Shown: positions 33,118 to 44,410, counted from the stretch's first letter. The stretch is DNA of 64,000 nt from Agapetus fuscipes (GCA_951799405.1 OX637334.1:8370001-8434000), one strand, 5' to 3'. Notes: a model not told the origin generated them from the sequence alone. Program-made: numbers and translations.

Positions 33118-33464
33118 GTAAGTTTGCGTGGTTTGAAAAATATATATTTTTATTGTTTCCCACTACTTCATATTATTATTTAAATAGCTTTTTGCGTAAT
33201 TTGAAACGGGAAGTCGATAGAAATAGTGTTATTAGGACCCTACGCCACTGCAGTGCACTAAGTAGTATGGTAATTTGCTGATGTGAAACTCTTTATGAAT
33301 TAAGTGAGGTCGATTCTAGAACCAACATTAAGTAAACGCTATGAGAACATCATTGTGAATATAGTGTATACTAAAGTATTATCATTACATCCTTTGAATA
33401 TTTTATTTTTTAGCTTCTTTACCAACATAATATCTCAAGTGTAGAAAAAATATATTTGTAAGAA
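33118..33464. other. AT-rich stretch after the candidate exon
   Basis: No gene or repeat recognised. Confidence 0.3.
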
Positions 33465-33712
33465 TAGTCTATAGTCTAAATTGCTATTCTAACATATATG
33501 ATTCATGTTTTATGTATGCTTACAAGCAGACATGTGTTAGTTAGCGCTTACAAATGTTTCATGTCCATTTACAAAATAACGACCCATATCTCAAATAAAC
33601 GTTCACCCTTAAACTTTTTCAAAACTTCACTGAAACAAACAGTGGTGGCATTGACAAAGTAAACCATTTTTATAGTAGAGGTTGCCAACCTCATACCAAT
33701 CATAATAAATAA
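33465..33712 (-). repeat. RepA copy, diverged
   Basis: TAGTCTATAGTCTAAATTGC at the tail side; ATTGGTATGAGGTTGGCAAC on the minus strand at the 5' side. Confidence 0.7.
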
Positions 33713-34148
33713 TAAGTTAAGAAAAAAATATTGATTAAACAATAATGGATTCGTATTCTCTAGAAGCTCTAGAAGACAGTTTTTTTTTTTTGACATACTT
33801 AAAATTAAACTCAAGCCTCCTACTCCAAAAACAAAAACCTTATCCTTTATTCTACCTACCAGTTTGATTATGAATCATAAAATATTCATTTCAAAACCAC
33901 ACAACAAAAGGATACTATTCAAATAAATAAACATTCCTTACGTAGTCGCATACCACCTGTTACTCAAGGCGGTACATAAAAACACACACATGTTTCATAT
34001 TTTTTTATTCAAAGGCCATTTCTACATTACGATCCTAGCTTAGTCCACCGGCTTGCTTGAAGTTAATAATTATATTCATTTAGAAGCAGTGGTCTGCGTG
34101 GGAAGACCATCCACCGGAACATAACCCTTAGTATACAATACTACGTTC
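33713..34148. other. AT-rich stretch
   Basis: No gene recognised. Confidence 0.3.
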
Positions 34149-34257
34149 ATTTTCAAACATAGCTTTTTACCAAAAATCAATGGAAACTAAAACAGCGCTT
34201 TCAGTGAGTGATTAAGTTTTTATCTATTTTTTGTTAACGCCATGGTTGAGTTTTAAC
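34149..34257. mobile_element. RepE MITE
   Basis: TTTCAAACATAGC and ACCAAAAATCAATGGAAACT on the left; TTAACGCCATGGTTGAGTTT on the right. Same length and end order as the copy at 30525-30634. Confidence 0.5.
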
Positions 34258-34949
34258 GTAAAGTTTTATACTCCAAGTATAAAATTGACACCGGAAACTG
34301 AAAGGAAGACACGTAGAAGGTAAAACTAAAATTCACTTAAAAATGGCGGGATGGAAGCCTCAAAGGTTCGAGTTTTTGGCACGGTCAAATGCACTTTTAA
34401 TCAACCGTGATTTTACAGCAAAATTTGCAACTTGGAAATGTTGAAGTTTCTGTACAATGAATAATTATAAACAAAAAATAAACGGTTTAGTATATTTTAA
34501 ATGGTAACAGTGAGAAAACTCATTGTTAATTTACAAATGATATGATTTTTTTTTGTCATATTTCCAATATCATGTTACACAGATGTTTTCAAGTTTTGTT
34601 TACCTCATAATAATCTGAGAACCGAAAACTTCCGTCCTTTGTTATTTATACAATAATAGAGGAAATAACACAGTATATACATTTCTATAATAGAATAATT
34701 GTTTTCTTTTAAGAGTAATTTGCAAAATTAATCTTTGGTTTTTATATTAACACTCAAGTTTCTTTTAAGATTCAAAATAAAACTTTTAAATACTATCTAT
34801 TTTCATGTTTATATTTATGATGATGATCAAATGACTGAGAGTGTTTGTTATTTTATTTTATAAAAGTGGTGAAGAAATGCAGTACTAAAAGTAGGATTTT
34901 TTTTACAATAAATTAGTGTTCTTTGCCTTATGAATAAGTCTTATTAGCA
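34258..34949. other. AT-rich stretch
   Basis: Contains ATGATGATGATC near 34818 and nothing gene-like. Confidence 0.35.
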
Positions 34950-35097
34950 TGATGGTGACCAGCCATTTTGTTAAAAATAATTAATAAAAATAATAATAAG
35001 ACGTGCTTAGGGAAAGGCGGCAGGAGTTTCAGGGTGTTTGTTCTTTTGAAGCTTAGGTATTTTTATATGAAAGTACCTACACATGGAAACGTGTGTA

Positions 35098-35405
35098 AAT
35101 AATAATAATAATATTAGGATGATTTATTTGGTGAGCGCTGTTTTTGTGTGTATCACACCTCAAGAGCCCTCTGTGAGCTTGGTCGTCGCTGAAGAAAAAG
35201 CCAATTCTCAAGCAAGACCCAGTTGTTGTAAGGTTGGATGGACCTTTCAGTGACCGGTCTTTGGTAAAGTTTTATGTATTTTTCAACCCAGCGAAGAGCA
35301 CATTCGAAATATAATTGGTATATTTTTGTGCTCCGCCGGGATCCGAATCCACAACCTTCCATTTACGAGTCCGAAGTGCTGCCACTACGGACTACGGACC
35401 GGTCC
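35098..35405 (-). repeat. RepC SINE, full length
   Basis: On the minus strand: head GGACCGGTCCGTAGTCCG, B-box region GGATTCGGATCCCGGCGG, body with TGGGTCTTGCTTGAG, and tail of TTATTATTATT. The A-box region has a small duplication. It is immediately preceded (in its own direction) by the 5S-like sequence. Confidence 0.8.
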
Positions 35406-35410
35406 AAGAT

Positions 35411-35527
35411 GACAACGACACGCGGTGTACCTGAGCGGTAACCCATCCAAGCACTGACCGCGCCCAATGTTGCTTAACTTCGGTGATCTATGGGAACCGG
35501 TGCTTTCAACATGGTAACGTCGTTGAC
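35411..35527 (-). rRNA. 5S rRNA-like sequence (pseudogene or SINE head)
   Basis: Read on the minus strand this 117-base block runs from GTCAACGACGTTACCATGTT through TCACCGAAGTTAAGCAAC, GGGCGCGGTCAGTGCTTGG and ATGGGTTACCGCTC to CACCGCGTGTCGTTGTC. That is the whole length and order of an animal 5S rRNA, with the usual pol III internal control region at the expected place. Differences such as CCCATAGATC for the usual loop region suggest a non-functional copy. Only six bases separate it from the RepC head, and no poly-T terminator follows, so transcription would read into RepC. Confidence 0.7.
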
Positions 35528-35637
35528 TCATACTCATAAGTTGACTCAAATGTGTACTCATACGTGGCTTTTTTGGCGTGCATGTGAAGTTAACCTTAAA
35601 TTTTAATATTTCTTTGCAACTTAGATTACAGATAGAT

Positions 35638-36354
35638 AGATGATGATGATAAAATTGCAACACATAAATAACTGTTTCAGAAAGTGGTAAAACAGAGTAA
35701 GAATTCCCAGTAAGGCATAAAAGTTAAGAGGTAAACGTTTTCAGTAAATTCCTGACTTTATAGATTTAAATTAACCTTTAAACTACGTATGCTTGTATCG
35801 TAAATTTATGTTGTCCCGTTCGATATCTCGTAAGTGCTACTAAGCTGCACGTATAGTGCAACTTATTACGGTAACAGCACCCTCTAAGAGCTATAATAAG
35901 TAAGAACAAAAAGTGATTTTCAACTTGTTCGAACCCCTAGATGTCTATTTAATTATTTTTCAAGACCTCTTATTCATCCAGATTCAAAGCAAGTCGGTGT
36001 TAAACGTAGAACATGACAATTTACATAAAGCCTTGAATTTTTCATAACTTGTATAAATTGATTTATAATTCAAACAGCCCCTTGGCTTATAATTTACATG
36101 TATGTATGGAAGATTCAACAACATCTCAATAGAGGGATTAGGTTATTCATTATTGTTTTCTGTATAGGTACACGATTGAGGGTTTTTTATTTTACGCAAT
36201 GTTGTATACCTTGGGTACTGGTTTAAAATAGAAATAATTTTACACCACAATAAAATGTTTACGAAATTAATTTGCTCTCTTAATGAATTTTGCATGTTTG
36301 CTATCTAATTTACTACAGAAAAGATGAATTTATTTCTTTATTACATGCATTAGA
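35638..36354. other. AT-rich stretch with a RepB remnant
   Basis: 35850-35885 (AGCTGCACGTATAGTGCAAC) is a short piece of the RepB 3' end on the minus strand. No gene recognised. Confidence 0.35.
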
Positions 36355-36425
36355 CTGATCCGTAGTCTAATGGTAACGCCTTGGACTCGTAAATGGAAGG
36401 TTGTGGGGTCAAATCCCGGCTATTC
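36355..36425 (+). repeat. RepC head only
   Basis: GATCCGTAGTCTAATGGTAA (A box) and GTGGGGTCAAATCCCGGC (B box), after which RepC identity stops. A SINE head without body is unusual for a retroposon, so a later deletion is likely. A functional tRNA gene is unlikely because no acceptor stem forms. Confidence 0.5.
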
Positions 36426-36604
36426 AGCAGTAACTTTGTGAAAGTGAGTTGTTGTAAATTTAAATAAATAACTGAATTATTTTTGAGTTAAATTTATTTT
36501 ACATACACTCCTAGTTTCGAGAGAAGCAAGTTTCAATTTAAGCCTATAGATGGGAGGTACTATTGCTTTCATTATTATTTTTTTTAATTCGTCAAAAAAA
36601 ATAT

Positions 36605-36720
36605 TTTTATGAGCTTACACCTTTTATTACAGCACATTTTAAAGTACTACCCTTGTGAGAATGCATATAATGGGAATCCCCAATGCTACATATATTTGCA
36701 AATTATATTAGATTGGATAA
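36605..36720 (+). repeat. RepA 3' end
   Basis: CTTGTGAGAATGCATATAAT to TTGCAAATTATATTAGATTG. It is 5'-truncated. Confidence 0.5.
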
Positions 36721-37084
36721 GTGGATACCCAGTATTAGTCAACGTTCTTGCATAACCGGTCCCCCCCTTTAACGTTATTTTAAGCATTCTCACCTGCTAG
36801 TTTTTTTCTTTCTCTGCCACTCGTTATTCATAAATAGGTGCTAGGAAGATGTTTGATATGAACATCAGTAAAAAAAGTAGTCTAGATTAAAAAAAACGAG
36901 GTATTCAGGACGGTCATTCGGTCAAAGTGATTTATTTAATATGTCCACATTTTTCTGCAGGGCAACTCGATCATAAAATTTATGCTATATTTAAGGCTAT
37001 AATTTCTGAATATAGCACTGTATTAGAAAAATAAAATTACAAAAAAAAAACACTTTGTACGTACGAGTGTATCTGTAATAAAAA
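36721..37084. other. Unique stretch
   Basis: No gene or repeat recognised. Confidence 0.3.
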
Positions 37085-37290
37085 TAATTGTTGAATTGTA
37101 TATAGCGCCAATTAATGGCACTAGCCACCCGAAGAGCACTTTGATGTTTTAAGCTTCTGTTAAACAAATGTATTTAAGCAACTTCCTGAAACTGTCAACG
37201 CTGGTCTCTGTTCTTAACTCAAGAGGTAGACTATTCCAGCAGGATTAACTAAAAGTCCTGCCTCCAAAGTAGCTGTAGGCTTTCACGGCT
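37085..37290 (+). repeat. RepG fragment
   Basis: TGTATATAGCGCCAATTAATG, then GAGGTAGACTATTCCAGCAG and AAAAGTCCTGCCTCCAAAGT. This is the AGCGCC to FQS/LPPK-like layout seen in several invertebrate repeats. Confidence 0.4.
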
Positions 37291-38344
37291 GGCGGCTAAC
37301 ATTTGAGATTTATTTTCCGGGCTATGTTTACCGTTGATTTTTCAGGGCTGGAGCTTGCGTACTTTTTACCCATGTCTATATCAAGCATCTTCAGCGTGAT
37401 TTTGATGCTAATGTTTGAGATCAATTAAAAGATTTCTAAGTATATGTTTCTATGAATATCACTCTGTGTACTTTTAAGAGTGTGTTGATAAAAAAATCAA
37501 AGGCTGGACTGTCTATGTGTTGTTGGTCTTTCTGACACATGCATACAAAATGAATGTGAAAAGGGCTTGAGAATACTATGTTTTTTTAAAGGGCGCCACA
37601 GCTCAACTCAAGTCTTGACCTCTTTTCAATACCTCAAACAACGCTTGTCCTCTGACACTGCTGTCCAGTTCTTAACCTGCGGAAGCTGAACCGCTTCCCT
37701 TTCCACTTCATCCTTTAACTCAATCTGGACCTTTCTACCTTTCATCTCCAGGGTGATCGATAATCACTGTTTTTGAATTCCACAGATTCAACCAATTTAG
37801 TAGATGTATTGTCTTATTTTGCATTAAAACCACGTGCTCACCACGTGTAATAACAGTTTTGGATTCCAAACTTCAAAGAATTTCACAGATTTTTTTTTGT
37901 ATGGATGAGAAACTAGCGTCTTTTGCGTTCAGATTTGGGTGCAAATACGCATCTAAATAATTTTGGAATAATACCTCCTTCTATAAGTATCAAGTAATTT
38001 TCTAGTAGATGGAATACAAAGGCGAGAATAATTGCAGTATCACCGTCTGTCCTGCGAGCAGATTGCATGGCATTTCCAGTCACGTCGGTCCCACTGGCCT
38101 GTCATTACACTGTGATGGAATATTGCTAAAGTGCCGCGTGTAACCTGAAACTACCGGGAAGCATAGACTTGTGAAGTAAAGTTGTAATCTAAAGAAATGT
38201 GATACTGTATCAGATACTATAATATTAGATACCGTTGTCAATTTAATTCTTAAGTAGGTATTACAACCCTGTGTTGGCCTGAAAATAGAGCATTCTGTTA
38301 TATCTAAAATCTCAAACTGAAGTTGCAAAGAATACTTCTTCTCC
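37291..38344. other. Stretch with a minor repeat and a short minus-strand frame
   Basis: 37300-37440 shares TTCAGCGTGATTTTGATGC-type words with 50660-50715. A 46-codon minus frame ends at about 37633 and contains VQIELKDEVEREAVQLPQ; it may be a LINE fragment but I cannot identify it. Confidence 0.25.
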
Positions 38345-38640
38345 ATGGTTGTGCTTGGTCATCCCAAGCCCGCAGATGTCGTCCAGCCACTTCAGTTGGG
38401 ATTTTATTACTCTTCATTTGAGTCGCCATTGAATGATCCTTTTCGGCCACCTATTGTGGTTCTGTCTTGCAATGTGACCTGTCTAGCGCCACTTTAGGCA
38501 GGCAATTAGTTGTACATCTTCAATAACACCTGTAGGTACATCTGTGGATCTCCTGGTTGGGATCTCTGTCTCTGAGACTGATTCCTAGTATCCTACTTTT
38601 AATGGGTTTCTGGCACGTCGTCAGTCTGTTGGGACCATAC
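38345..38640 (-). repeat. LINE-b fragment
   Basis: GATGTCGTCCAGCCACTTCA, CTTTTCGGCCACCTATTGTG and GGATCTCCTGGTTGGGATCT align in order with the LINE-b copy at 27640-28010. The frame is broken in several places. Confidence 0.65.
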
Positions 38641-38719
38641 TGAATGAGCTCTTATCTCCCATATCTCTCCAAATATTGCTATCCTGGGCCTTCTGCATCT
38701 GTCATCAAAAAATCATTAT

Positions 38720-38900
38720 GTGTCATCTTGACATTGTTTTAGAGTCTTTCTTTTACTTTTTTTATCCTCACGAGGTCTTCACTCCTCTATCGTCTTGTTC
38801 CATCTTTGGTTTATGATTTTGGCAACATGCCCAGCCCAGGACCACTTCTGCTTTGCCACTCTTTTTTTGATGTCAGTAACAGTACTTCCAATCTTCTTAT
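38720..38900 (-). repeat. Second LINE-b-like fragment
   Basis: The minus strand gives AKQKWSWAGHVAKI and NQRWNKTIEEWRPRED, the GHVAR..RW motif region. It repeats a region already present in the neighbouring fragment, so the two are separate insertions or different subfamilies. Confidence 0.5.
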
Positions 38901-38929
38901 TTGGTATTCAATCTATAAAAAATTTTAAT

Positions 38930-39237
38930 CGATAGCTCAGTTGGCAGAGTGCTTACATTGTATGGCAAAAGCTCAGGTTCCAATCCCATTCAAGGTGTTA
39001 GAAATGATTTCCGGGTTCGGTGTTTATTTAAAACCCAAAATAAAATAGCGGCAAGGTTTACTCAGCCTTCACGAGAAATTTGGAGTTACTCTCTCAGGAG
39101 CTGAGAAACCCCCACTTCAATTGAAATGGCTGGTGTAAGTCGGTCCCCGTTACCTGTTAAAAGAAATAATTTCTACTCGCCACATGCGACTCCTTCGGAG
39201 GAAACGCTGCGAAAAAGAGCACTGTGCGTGTAGCTTA
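38930..39237 (+). repeat. RepB SINE, near full length
   Basis: Head ATCGATAGCTCAGTTGGCAG; B box altered to GGTTCCAATCCC; body to CGACTCCTTCGGAGGAAACG. Confidence 0.75.
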
Positions 39238-39538
39238 GTAGAAAAAAAAAAGTCGTAGCTTAACCCAGGTCTTTCTTTTATATTATTTGAAAACGTAATT
39301 TTAATACTAGAAGGATATTACGGTATAAATGATAGGGCATCTTACCTAGTAATAATAGACGAATAAAAATGTCATGAAAGGCTTTGTTAGTGATCCCGTA
39401 CAGCTTGTTTTGTGGTAAGTCTCTAACATAACAATGCTATCGGATGTCAACGGGTATTTTCTAGGAGGAAATTAGAGCTCCACCACTAAAGTAATGGTAG
39501 TCATTCTATTTTATTGTGGGATATAAGTTAACTAAGTC
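39238..39538. other. AT-rich spacer between two RepB copies
   Basis: No gene recognised. Confidence 0.3.
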
Positions 39539-40022
39539 TATGCGATAGCTCAGTTGAAAGAGTGTCCATTCTCTGAACTAACAATCTAGGTTTGAAATGT
39601 AGATTATCAATGTTTATAATACAAATGAAATGACGTTCATTGGTAACTGCATCACTCAAGTGATTTGAGTGCTATTAATCTCAAAAAAAGTGTGTGTAAT
39701 TTAGAAAATTTCAATGAATACCAATAGTTTGGTACATAACTGCGTAAGATTTTCCGATTCTTTTTTTTTTATGAGAATTTGGTATGAACTCTCTACTTTA
39801 TCTGCATAGAAATGAAACGATCACTATAAATTGATCAAATGTAATACCTGCAGGGTTTTCTCAGCCTTCACACAAAATGAGAGCCACTCCCCACGGGAGC
39901 TGGGAAACCCCCCTTCAACTGAAGTAGTTGGCGTTACCCCCTTACCTTTAAAAATGACTGGGTTCCATACGTGATATGTCACTCCATCAAGGATTTGCGG
40001 TGAGAAGTTTCGCTATATGTGC
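39539..40022 (+). repeat. RepB SINE with enlarged middle
   Basis: Head TGCGATAGCTCAGTTGAAAG with a decayed B box; the body resumes at 39852 with GGGTTTTCTCAGCCTTCACA. About 200 bases between do not match RepB, so an insertion or expansion separates the halves. Confidence 0.5.
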
Positions 40023-40581
40023 CGTGGTCTGAATTCAGCCTGACAGTTTGTCAAACTAGAAAGAAAGCTCTAATAACCATCAGAAGTAAAAAGAAAAAGA
40101 AGACGTTTCTGTTTCTTCTGTCATTTCGTATGCAAACTCTCTCTCTCTGTTGTACCGACCTCCGAACAGGAAGGTTGGGTTGTGGCAAGTATAAATTTTG
40201 ACGAATATATGCCGAGTTAAAAAAACCACGACTTGAATGTCTGCGAGTTGTAGTTCTCTACAATGTTCCTCCTTTATTCTGGATTCCCAACCCCGTCTAA
40301 ATTCTTATCATGCAGTTTTGTTGTGTTACTTACAAATTAAAAACGCTTTACGTTTAAGTTCAAACAAAAAAACAATTCAATCGAATTTCTTAAGGTATGG
40401 TTTTCTTAATACCACACGCAGTTCATTTGAGGAAATAAGAGATGTGAGTGGTTTATGAATAGTAATCCGCTGTGTTATCGCTTGTAAATGCCTAAACTTC
40501 CGGCGAATAACGGTCGGTGAGTTATTCGTTAGTGGGTTAAATGCCAAAAGCGTTGAGAACCCGATAACTAATTAATTAGGA
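40023..40581. other. Non-repetitive stretch upstream of a TATA box
   Basis: Two short + frames (40019-40201, 40237-40458) have no recognisable product. The region has no known repeat. Confidence 0.3.
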
Positions 40582-40589
40582 TATAAAAG
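40582..40589 (+). promoter_or_regulatory. TATA box candidate
   Basis: TATAAAAG, 38 bases before the ATG at 40620, with a GCGCGG patch directly after. The spacing would allow a very short 5' leader. Confidence 0.25.
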
Positions 40590-40619
40590 CGCGGTTGTAA
40601 ATTTCAAGCCAGAAAGAAT

Positions 40620-40745
40620 ATGGAGCAAAGTGATGTGTTTACGACCGCGAATCTCAGTAGACTTTTATTCAATTATTTTACTACTCTAGGAAAATATACT
40701 TTGTTGAAGTATTTTAATAAGGTCATTAAAACTTTGATGTTTTAG
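40620..40745 (+). CDS. Hypothetical 41-residue ORF
   Basis: The frame begins MEQSDVFTTANLSRLL and ends VIKTLMF with a TAG stop. The start context is favourable (A at -3, G at +4) and a TATA box lies 38 bases upstream, outside any repeat. The peptide is basic with hydrophobic stretches and has no signal-peptide signature. I do not recognise it. A frame of this length arises easily by chance, so this is only a candidate. Confidence 0.15.
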   Translation: MEQSDVFTTANLSRLLFNYFTTLGKYTLLKYFNKVIKTLMF

Positions 40746-40849
40746 TAAGGCAGATATTTATTTACTGTTATTCACAGTTTATTCTGATAAAGTGGGAACT
40801 AAATTTGAAACCCTTTTTATATTGCAGGCACAACGTTCCTACGTTCCAC

Positions 40850-41112
40850 GTTCCTTGACTTATAGGTTGTTATGCGGCTGACCACCCATAATGTAAAAAA
40901 TGGTTCACTTTGCCAATGTCATCCCTGTTTCAGGGAAGGACGGCAAGAGTTGCAGGGCTTATGTTCATTTGAGATTGGGTTTTTATATTATAGGTCCACA
41001 TGTGGCATGTGTTAGGGCGAAATTATACATGTCTGCTTGTGGGAATGCATTTAATATAAATCTTAAATGATATATATCTTTGCAGCTTAGATTAGATTAA
41101 ATTAGATTAGAT
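40850..41112 (+). repeat. RepA copy, full length
   Basis: TTCCTTGACTTATAGGTTGT to CTTTGCAGCTTAGATTAGAT, with several TTAGA units as tail. RepB follows directly. Confidence 0.85.
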
Positions 41113-41117
41113 CTATA

Positions 41118-41447
41118 AAAAACGCGACTAAGCTACATGTAAAGTGTAACTTCTTGCCGCGTTATCCCCGAAGGGTTTCGCATGTGGCGAGTGGAATCTA
41201 TTTATTTTTACAGGTAAGGGAGCCGGCCTTACGGCAACCACTTTAGTTGAAGTGAGGGTTTCTCAGCTCCCGATGGGGCTGGTCCTCATTTCTCGTGAAG
41301 GCTGAGTAAACCTTGTCGGTTTATTTATTTTGGGGTATGAAATAAACAGCGAAACGGGAAAACATTTCTGACACCCTCGGTAGGATTTGAACCCGAGCTT
41401 ACGGCATGGAATGCAAGCACTCTACCGAATGAGCTATCGACCGAACG
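41118..41447 (-). repeat. RepB SINE, full length
   Basis: The minus strand carries GGTCGATAGCTCATTCGGTA and GCTCGGGTTCAAATCCTACC with both boxes recognisable. The body includes CCTTACCTGTAAAAATAAAT. Confidence 0.8.
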
Positions 41448-41509
41448 ATCAGAATAATCCAAGTAACAAAGGTATATGAAGATTTAAGATTCATATATGT
41501 AATATGCTC

Positions 41510-41690
41510 ACACCGAAATACAGGTATGTTCAAATCCTGCTCACACCCGTCCTGTATGTATGTGTCAGAAAGACCTCAAACGCTCATACAAAGCTTTATA
41601 TTTTCGGCGGAGTGGCGGAAGGCCTTCCCGTGAAGTAAAAAGCAACTGCCGGACAAAGCAAGAACTTGTAGGTCAGAGGCGATCCAGGAT
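41510..41690 (-). repeat. RepD copy
   Basis: On the minus strand CGCCTCTGACCTACAAGTTC and CTTCACGGGAAGGCCTTCCG match 3575-3905, ending at ACAGGACGGGTG. Confidence 0.55.
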
Positions 41691-41699
41691 ATGCGTATA

Positions 41700-41850
41700 A
41701 ATTTGCACATACATATGCTGCATGTGTACCTACTAAATAAAAACCCATGCAACCCTAGACATCCTTCCCTGAAACAGGGATAGCAGTGTCAAAATGAACC
41801 ATTGCTTACAATATTGGTGGTCAGTTTCATACCAATGTAAAAAGTCACAC
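41700..41850 (-). repeat. RepA copy, partial
   Basis: Keeps CATATGCTGCATGTGTACCT and ATTGGTATGAAACTGACC (minus). The tail is missing. Confidence 0.6.
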
Positions 41851-43107
41851 TTGATATTATAATTTTGTAATCTCAAACAAAGTTTTATGTTTTTTACACA
41901 GGATTTATAACGGGTTAATAAAATACAGTTTAGAAGCGAACTTATTAATATCTGTAATATGTACTCAGAAGAAAACATGCAAGGACATGATTTTCTGGAG
42001 ACCTATAAGAACAGGCAAGACCTATTTTAGGCTCCAGCCCTCCAAAATAAAGTTTGTTTAATATATAGTTCAATGTATTTCACTTATTACAGAATTGTAT
42101 TGTTTTTATCTATAGAAATAAAAATTGTTATTATTTTTTTTTTTTTTGAACAAAGAAAGAAGTATACATGGACAAAACAATCTAGAATTGCATTTGTACA
42201 GGTATTGGCCACCCCTAGATATAGGGATATTACAGTTTACAAAAACTTAAAGCAATGAATAAAGAACGCAATATTATGTATTTGCACAAAAAGTTTCGTT
42301 TATACTTGATCGTTGAAATATTTCCTAAAAGGGAAATCCCTTACACGATTTTAAGCTTTCCAACGGAGCTTTAGTTTAAATATTTCAACTTAAACTAAAT
42401 TTTCTTGGGATAAACACACATGTTTTCTTCCATTGTTTAAAAGCAACAATTCAACATCTGCCATGGCGCGAAAATCGTGACTAAAAACCAATTAAATAAA
42501 ACACTTTTAACATCAGCTAAAACAAACTAGTAAAAAGCTTTTTGCCACATTATGGCGCCAAAGGACCTTTAATTGCCATCTTGTACGGGCTGCCATTTAA
42601 AAAAAAATCACGAGTCTTTAGTATGGCAAGTATTTAAACATTCTTTGGATTTTCAACACCGACAACACGTTCATTAGCTTCTGGATTTAACTTCAGAAGC
42701 TTTTAAGATAATAAATCCATATTATGCTTTTTTTTTATTCTGTGATTTATGTTTTTTTCTTGCTTTTAATCTTTAAAATATGACTATGTATTAAGCTCTC
42801 CTTCTGTTATTAAGAAAATATCTTGAATTATGTGTTATTATTATTATTTTTTTTTTTTAATTCTTTAAAAGGAACTTACTTACCTGCCCTATCTGACATA
42901 TTTTATACAAATCACATGATGCACTTATCTCAGCCACGCATTTGGCTAAACGTAACGCTTACCTTGCGTGGTATTTATTGCATATTGTAAATATCCAAAA
43001 TTGAGCCAATTTTAAGCTCATGAAAAAGTGTTGTATGAGGTTATTCACAACACATGTAATTTTTTTTTTTTAAATAATGAAAACTATTTAAAAAAATTGA
43101 AAATTAA
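41851..43107. other. AT-rich stretch with a LINE-a remnant
   Basis: 42190-42240 (ATTGGCCACCCCTAGATATA) matches the LINE-a 3' end. The rest has long T runs near 42130 and 42845 and no gene. Confidence 0.35.
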
Positions 43108-43190
43108 AGTTTTGTTTATTATTCGTTGAGTACACATTTTAATTCACTAACATTTTCGGTATCTCTACCATCTTCGGTTGAACTTATAAT
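43108..43190 (-). repeat. PLE-like end fragment
   Basis: On the minus strand CCGAAGATGGTAGAGATACC is followed by GAAAATGTTAGTGAATTAAA. This resembles the CTGATGATG-stem-GAAAAC layout in degraded form. Confidence 0.3.
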
Positions 43191-43849
43191 AAAACTTTAA
43201 AACATAGAGGGGACTTGTTTTAAAGTTTTATATTTTGGTGCTTAGCGCCTCATTTTGAATCAATTATCCATATTTTTACGAAATGTGTAGAAAATTTGTC
43301 TTGGAAAGTAAAAAGTCAAATTTTAAATATGGTGTATGGTATGCGTAAAGACAAATAAACTGGTATTTATTCAAACAAACAAAAAAATACTTAAGGCGAA
43401 GAACTTGACGTTTTCCTGTTGTAAGAACTTTTTTTTATTTGACCGCTTGAAAATGTTAAAAAAAATGATTACTCAATTTGTGAAGAGGTGAAACCGTCGA
43501 CCAAACAGAAGTCGGTTCTAATCAACATAATAATATTAAGTATTTTATATTAAATACCAGTTTAAATTACAATCTTGTCCGGTATTTTGAACAGAAGTTA
43601 AGTGTGCTAGACCTAAGCCTGTTTAATATTGTGTTGATGGTTGTGTGAAGCAGGGTTGCGTATAAAATTTTAGATTTAAAATCCCCGAAACAAATAAAAT
43701 CCTCATATTGAAAAGAAGTCTTTAGTGAAAGGTTGTCTTCTTGGTCTGTGAAATTTAATTGTTTTTACAGAATAGTCCCATGTTTAGGGTACAAATTAAA
43801 TATTATTTAACCAAAGTCGGCTTTTTTTTTCTAGAATAGAATTACCTGA
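43191..43849. other. AT-rich stretch
   Basis: No gene recognised. Confidence 0.3.
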
Positions 43850-44410
43850 CCAATAAGTTAGTATGAGGCTGACTCATGCTTTACAAACTTGGTTCACTTT
43901 TACCAATGCCATTCTCGTTTCAGGTAAAGGTGGCAGGAGTTGCAAAAGTTAACGTTCATGTGAGATTTATTGTATTTTAACTTCTTCTTCTTCGTGTCAG
44001 CTTCACACCGTATTGGCCCAGTAACGAGCAATGTCTACAGCTCTTTGGTTTCCCGCAAAGAGATCATCCATGGAGCAGCTTGTCGGACAGGAGGGACAAC
44101 ACCGCAGGTGCTCCATTGTTTGCTGAGCTCCACACTCACATAGTGTAGAGTCCTCCCGTCCCAGAAATCCCCAGGTCAGCATGTTGGTCCGGGCTCTTCC
44201 AACATTGGTCCTCAATCTGTTCATGGATTTCCACACGGGCCACTCGAGGTTCTTTCCTGGAGATAGGCTCTCTGCAGGCTGCACAAAGCTCTCCGGGCAT
44301 TCCTCTTTCCACATTTGCAATCTCTCCGCCACTGGATCCGAAGACAAGGGCTGCACTGTATTTTAACTCATTTACGAAAAATAACCCTGCATGTGTTTTT
44401 TGCACAAGTT
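43850..44410 (+). repeat. RepA copy split by LINE-c
   Basis: The left piece runs from ACCAATAAGTTAGTATGAGG to GAGATTTATTGTATTTTAAC. The right piece restarts with the same word at 44357 and includes CCTGCATGTG. Confidence 0.55.
43983..44356 (-). pseudogene. LINE-c: retrotransposon C-terminus with target duplication
   Basis: The minus frame includes RLRTNVGRARTNMLTWGF, then ECGAQQTMEHLRCCPSCP and a DIARYW ending: the cysteine/histidine-containing tail found at the C-terminus of several arthropod LINE ORF2 proteins (C.CG..QTM.HL..CP). The 3' end carries GAA repeats. TGTATTTTAACT at 43971-43982 and 44357-44368 is a clear target-site duplication, and the piece is 5'-truncated at codons near MQPLSSDPVAERL. 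Confidence 0.8.

Larger units (their letters stand above)
34950..35637 (+). repeat. RepA copy split by a 5S-tRNA composite insertion
   Basis: The left piece (34950-35097) has GGCGGCAGGAGTTTCAGGG and ends at AACGTGTGTAAAT. The right piece (about 35548-35637) gives GGCGTGCATGTGAAG and CTTTGCAACTTAGATTACAG with AGAT repeats. The RepC plus 5S block lies between. Confidence 0.55.

Noticed and set aside
36355..36425. Possible tRNA gene
   Set aside because: Matches the RepC head exactly in layout; ends do not pair as an acceptor stem.
44136..44405. Second frame overlapping LINE-c as a separate gene
   Set aside because: Shadow of the LINE-c C-terminal frame at 44003-44356.
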